From Mycteria americana (Eukaryota > Chordata > Aves > Ciconiiformes > Ciconiidae), in contig NC_134366.1 in the NCBI RefSeq assembly GCF_035582795.1, positions 111,714,256 through 111,778,255 on the forward strand: a stretch of 64,000 bases of DNA, given 5' to 3'. The notes under the pieces are model-generated. The model did not search any database, was not told where the DNA came from, and saw only the letters and a program-made list of their open reading frames with translations. Shown in pieces: positions 60,101-64,000 of this stretch. Made by a program: the position numbers and the translations under genes. Every line of letters starts with the position of its first letter. Position 1 is the first letter of the stretch.

Positions 60101-61898
60101 AAGCTTTAGGTAGCTTAATAGCATAATATTTGAATAGTGAGGATATAAGATTTTCAAGCCTTAATGAGCATTCTTAAGATTACCTAAAGCGTTGTCAGGG
60201 TGGAGTTTCTGATACCTGACCCTACAGTCCCTAGGTGAATGATGAGTAGTTCTCAACAAATCTCCTTAAATGGAATAGGAACATACAAAATATGATCCCA
60301 GATTGAAAGGTGCAGATTGCTCTCTTCTGCCCTAGTAGTGCTTAGTTAAGTTTAAATCAATATTTGTTATAAATATATGAAGTCAAGGGTAGAAACAGCT
60401 GAATAAAATTAATCAGTGATGTCTTCCAGTTATTCAGTCTTTTACTATAATCTAAAAGATCTGGTCTTCACACCCCACTAAGGGTAACATTAATAAGATC
60501 TTCTTTACAAGCTTTATTATCTGATTTTAATTTTGTAAGTTTTTTTCAAAGTAGTTTAATTTCCATGGACTGTGAATTTAGTGCAATTATATGTAAAGTT
60601 TTAGGTTTTGATTTTGCTATTGAATTTGTATGGGCATAAAAATCACAAATTTCCTGTAAATTGGTACAAATAACAACAAGCCAATAGTAAGTACTTCACT
60701 AAATGTGAATTTCTTCAAATTGAGAACAGTAGATAAGGTTTCTTTCTTATGTTAAATTAAATATTTCAGTAAATATCAATCACCTAATTATATTAACACT
60801 GAAAGTAAAGCTATTAAAATAATATTTCTTCTCAAATAACATGTTTTATTAACTTACTTCTTCAATGCTTCTTATAAAATGAGGTTGTATTTATTTACAT
60901 GAAATAGCTGTAATTGGGATCTGACTGTGTGCTCTTATGTAAAGATTATAAGATTTACCTACTGTCTTCTTATTTAGTTCATTTTCAATAGTCTCCCTTC
61001 TTATGGGAGTAATGAGCTCATCCCAAAAGCTTCAATTTAAAACATTTCAAAATACATAGAAGATCTAGCGTTCTGGTCACACTGAGAAGTTTTCCTATTA
61101 TTCCTGAGGAAAGAAACAGAAGGATACTGACTGCTGGAGGGGCAGCAGTTTCCATGTTAAATTTATGCACTTGGCTTGGAGTTTGATCTTGCATGTTTTC
61201 ATATGAAAAGAATGGTAACTCAGGCACAGCTCATAGCAATTTCAACCTCTTCTAATATATGTAAAGTGTAGGACATGATCCCATGAGAGGATCCAGCAGC
61301 CAGTGATACAACAAACCCTTGTCTTAGCAGAAGGCTTTGTCAGCAAAACCTGTATCACACCATGATCTAGACACTGAAGGCATACATTTTTTTGCTATGG
61401 ACAGGATTAAGCGTAGGAACAGTGCACCCCAAGGATGCTGCATCTGTTAAAATTTGTAGACAAAACCATGATATTTTTTACTCCTTTTAAGAAAATACTA
61501 TAGTTCAACCAGTAACTATTTTGCTTTGTACAGGAGATGCCCGGGAATATTTGTTTTAGAGATCATTCTGTCACTAACCTTAGTATCTATGAATAAAGAT
61601 AGGTTTTATGTCTAATTAAGTGACCACTATAAAGTTTTTTCAAGGTTTTCAGTCGAATATTATTTGCTCTTTAGTTAGATGTTAATTTTGCTTCATTGTT
61701 ATCTAGTTTCTTAAGTGAGAATTCACTACACTTGTTCTTATGTTTCAAATGAGATAAGTAATTCTGAGTATAAACAATTACACTCAAGCTTGTCATTGAC
61801 CGCAATACAGAATTTGTCCTTCTTACTATACCACAGTTCTGATCAGTTTTTTCTTCACCTTTGTGAGCATTAGGTAAAAAAATTCTGATTTTTTTCCC

Positions 61899-61947
61899 AA
61901 ATATAAGAAAATTTCCCCAATATTCCCCCCCCCCAATATAAGAAAAT
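61899..61947. repeat. Direct repeat flanking a C10 run
   Basis: AATATAAGAAAAT occurs at 61900-61912 and 61935-61947, separated by TTCCCC, AATATT and a run of ten Cs (61925-61934). It looks like a small duplication with a slippage-prone homopolymer, about 330 bp upstream of exon 4. Confidence 0.8.
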
Positions 61948-62275
61948 ACTGTTTTTTCAGATGCATAATTTACTTAGAAAGAATTTGTGTTTGAACGAAT
62001 TTTTCCTAAACTGTATTTTGCTTTACATCATAGATATCTCTCTCAGTTTTACTAAGAACTGCTGTCATGAGCACTTTTTTTAAAGGCAAATAACAGACAA
62101 GTAAGCTGATGGTGTAAAATCTATAAAAATATAGATGTAGTAATTTTCAAACAAGTTTTTAAGCAAAACGTTAAGATGCATACAAAATTGATATATTTGA
62201 TTTTCTTTAATTTTTTTTTAGGTTTGAGGGGTCTTGGTTTAGAAAATAATAAGATAATTTTCTTTTCATCTCTAG

Positions 62276-62524
62276 CTGCCCCTAGACAATGCATTGAACT
62301 ACACTTTGATGAAAAATATTCCATAGAGCCTTCTTGGGAGTGTAAATTTGACCATATTGAAGTACGAGATGGACCTTTTGGCTTTTCCCCCATCATTGGA
62401 CGTTTCTGTGGACAGCAAAATCCACCTGTGATAAAATCCAGTGGCAGATTCCTATGGATTAAATTTTTTGCTGATGGTGAGCTGGAATCTATTGGGTTTT
62501 CTGCTCGGTATAATTTTACACCTG
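62276..62524 (+). CDS. NETO1: NETO1 coding exon 4 (second half of CUB1)
   Basis: A 249-bp exon between a pyrimidine-rich acceptor (CATCTCTAG) and a strong donor GTGAGT. It encodes Ala74 to Pro156 plus the first base of codon 157 and completes the first CUB domain. Cys96 and Cys118 form the second expected disulphide. The acidic residues Glu91 and Asp99 and Asp140 (in FFADGELES) sit where many CUB domains bind Ca2+, an inference from the family. Cys79 is an additional cysteine also present in mammalian NETO1. The protein is nearly identical to mammalian NETO1 here, so strong purifying selection is likely. Only about 30% of the ~530-residue protein is in the window; CUB2, LDLa, membrane and cytoplasmic segments lie to the right. 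Confidence 0.96.
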
Positions 62525-64000
62525 GTGAGTACAAACCATCACACTTTTTGATAGAAAAAGCTTAGCAGTAACTTTGCTAATGATGTATAATTGTGCTATT
62601 GAATAATATCTTTAACTGGGACTGTGTTTATTATCAAGGAAAGTATTAGCAGATAGGAAAATGATAGAAGGTATATATATCTTTTGCATAACAAGTAAGG
62701 CTTATTCAAGGAATAAATTTTCAATGCAGTTTTGTCCAAGATGCATATATTCAGCCTCAGCAGTTTTTAAAAGAATTGTTTTCAATCAAATTCTATTATA
62801 GAAAATAATTCAAAATGTTTCATGGGAAGTTATGTGTTTTATCGTTGATTGTTACACTCTGCAGCTTTTCTTTCAAAATGATCATTGATAAAGTATTCTA
62901 ATAAAAAAATGTAATTATCTCAGAAAATTCCATCATCGCTTTTCCACTTCACCAATCATTTCCCCAACTGAGGAGTGGAATAGTTCTCCCTTTTCAATAA
63001 AGCAAACCATTACAAGTATTGCCAGAGGAAGTGTGAGGTTCAAATAGTAAAATGTATTAAATATTTTTCTAAAAAAGATGTAAATCTTAATTTTAATTGT
63101 ACAATTATTCCTTGTCACTTAAAATTTAATTCATTAAAATAAAACAAAATTCATAGTCATATTTTCCATTAATACTCCTCCTCCCCCCCTCCCCCCACTT
63201 ATTAACAAAAGATTGCTGTTTTTAAATTTCATTTTTGGCTGCAGCTACACTATACTGCACTGCACTGCTGGATTTGACGTAGTTCTGTACCTTCGTATGT
63301 ATTGAGTGATGAGTCATACCTTAATACAGCTCGCTCTAAAGCACTGTAATTATTATGTAATTTTGTCAATTATGTCACTATTGTTTCAGCTAAATGGTTG
63401 TATTAGGTGGAACAATATTCTTCGGAATATCTGCTAAAATTAACAGGCCCCCAATTCTGCTTGCTTAATTATTCCAGTAGCATCATAGAAGATAGCAGGA
63501 CTACTTGAATGTTCCTCTATGTGGTTTTCTTTCCCTAATGCAAGAAAAATAGTTATAAAATTACCCAGCATAGTTCAATTTTCTTTTAAGTCAAAGACAC
63601 TGTCTTCCAGAGGGTAAACATATTTAGAAGATTCAAACAGCAACAGAACATAGAATTTCTGTAGCAAATAACCTGATAGTCAGATATATGTATCTATTGT
63701 AAATGCAAAGACAATGGACAAAATTTTACTATATCCACACATGCTTGTCGCTGAAAAGTGAGTTAAATTCGTATCTCTCATTTACCATGGCTCTGTGGGC
63801 TTTTGCCATTTTCCTCCCCACCTCTGCCAAAAGTTCTTTGCTTTAGATTTCATGTCCTTCTTGTTTCAAAGGGTTATGTATTATGGTTGAAAAGATGTTC
63901 AGAGCACAAGCTGCAGCTTATTTTGTCTAAAAAACTCTCAAGTGAAAAACAATTTCATGGACCATGTCTTATCCTTGTTCCTTTTCTACTGGTGTAAAGG
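62525..64000 (+). other. NETO1: Start of NETO1 intron 4 (continues past the window)
   Basis: Phase-1 donor GTGAGT at 62525. If the exon is not spliced here the frame runs 14 codons on and stops at TAG 62563-62565. An AATAAA at 62712-62717 could serve an intronic poly(A) site. C-rich runs lie at about 63175-63198 and an evenly complex, possibly conserved segment at 63240-63500. No further exon is seen up to 64000. Confidence 0.75.

Larger units (their letters stand above)
53687..62275 (+). other. NETO1: NETO1 intron 3
   Basis: 8589 bp, phase 1. Mostly AT-rich. It holds an ancient CR1 fragment (56985-57110), a possible MIR-like relic near 55235-55325, T- and C/T-rich runs (about 56935-56970), and a 14-bp direct repeat around a poly-C run (61899-61947). 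It ends TTCATCTCTAG. No nested gene was recognised. Confidence 0.8.

Noticed and set aside
1..64000. CRISPR arrays, tRNA or rRNA genes, bacterial-type operons or phage modules
   Set aside because: None seen; the gene structure, repeats and composition are those of a vertebrate nuclear genome.

Overview
The window looks like bird nuclear DNA. The evidence is several CR1 LINE fragments ending in the octamer-like ATTCTATG/ATTCTAGG tail, two related avian-type endogenous retroviral LTRs, AT-rich non-coding DNA, and one vertebrate gene with GT-AG introns. The species was not determined. There is no operon, CRISPR array, phage or plasmid content, and no complete protein-coding gene.

The only host protein-coding gene I can support is the 5' part of NETO1 (neuropilin and tolloid-like 1, a synaptic kainate/NMDA receptor auxiliary protein) on the + strand. 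Four coding exons are readable: 48259-48286, 51884-51937, 53549-53686 and 62276-62524. All are joined by phase-1 introns. Together they encode residues 1-156 plus the first base of codon 157: the signal peptide, a short N-terminal linker and the whole first CUB domain. CUB2, the LDLa module, the membrane segment and the cytoplasmic tail lie beyond the right edge. A GC-rich, CpG-dense region with two lobes (46141-46860 and 47560-48780) covers the probable promoter and 5' leader. The leader carries at least six upstream ATGs. Two of these open overlapping frames across a (GCC)9 tract, and one opens a frame that overlaps the NETO1 start.

Positions 1-46140 are a gene-free upstream region, which fits the large desert known upstream of NETO1 in other amniotes. 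It holds a CR1 3' end at 9348-10420 (+), a young-looking CR1 at 29501-30230 (-) whose reverse-transcriptase C-terminal frame is still open, older CR1 relics (4600-4880, 30570-31560, 33045-33285, 43591-43700), two LTRs (36502-37099 and 42482-43070, both - strand) and a short hAT-like element with terminal inverted repeats and an 8-bp target duplication (40918-41226). It also has one well-formed candidate non-coding exon (12691-12774), an unidentified GC-rich block (18610-19210) and several simple or tandem repeats. Introns 1-3 and part of intron 4 fill the right third and are mostly featureless.

I did not find a clearly new biological system. The best leads are the uORF-dense NETO1 leader with its GCC tract, the non-autonomous hAT element, the pair of mosaic LTRs and the candidate upstream exon.
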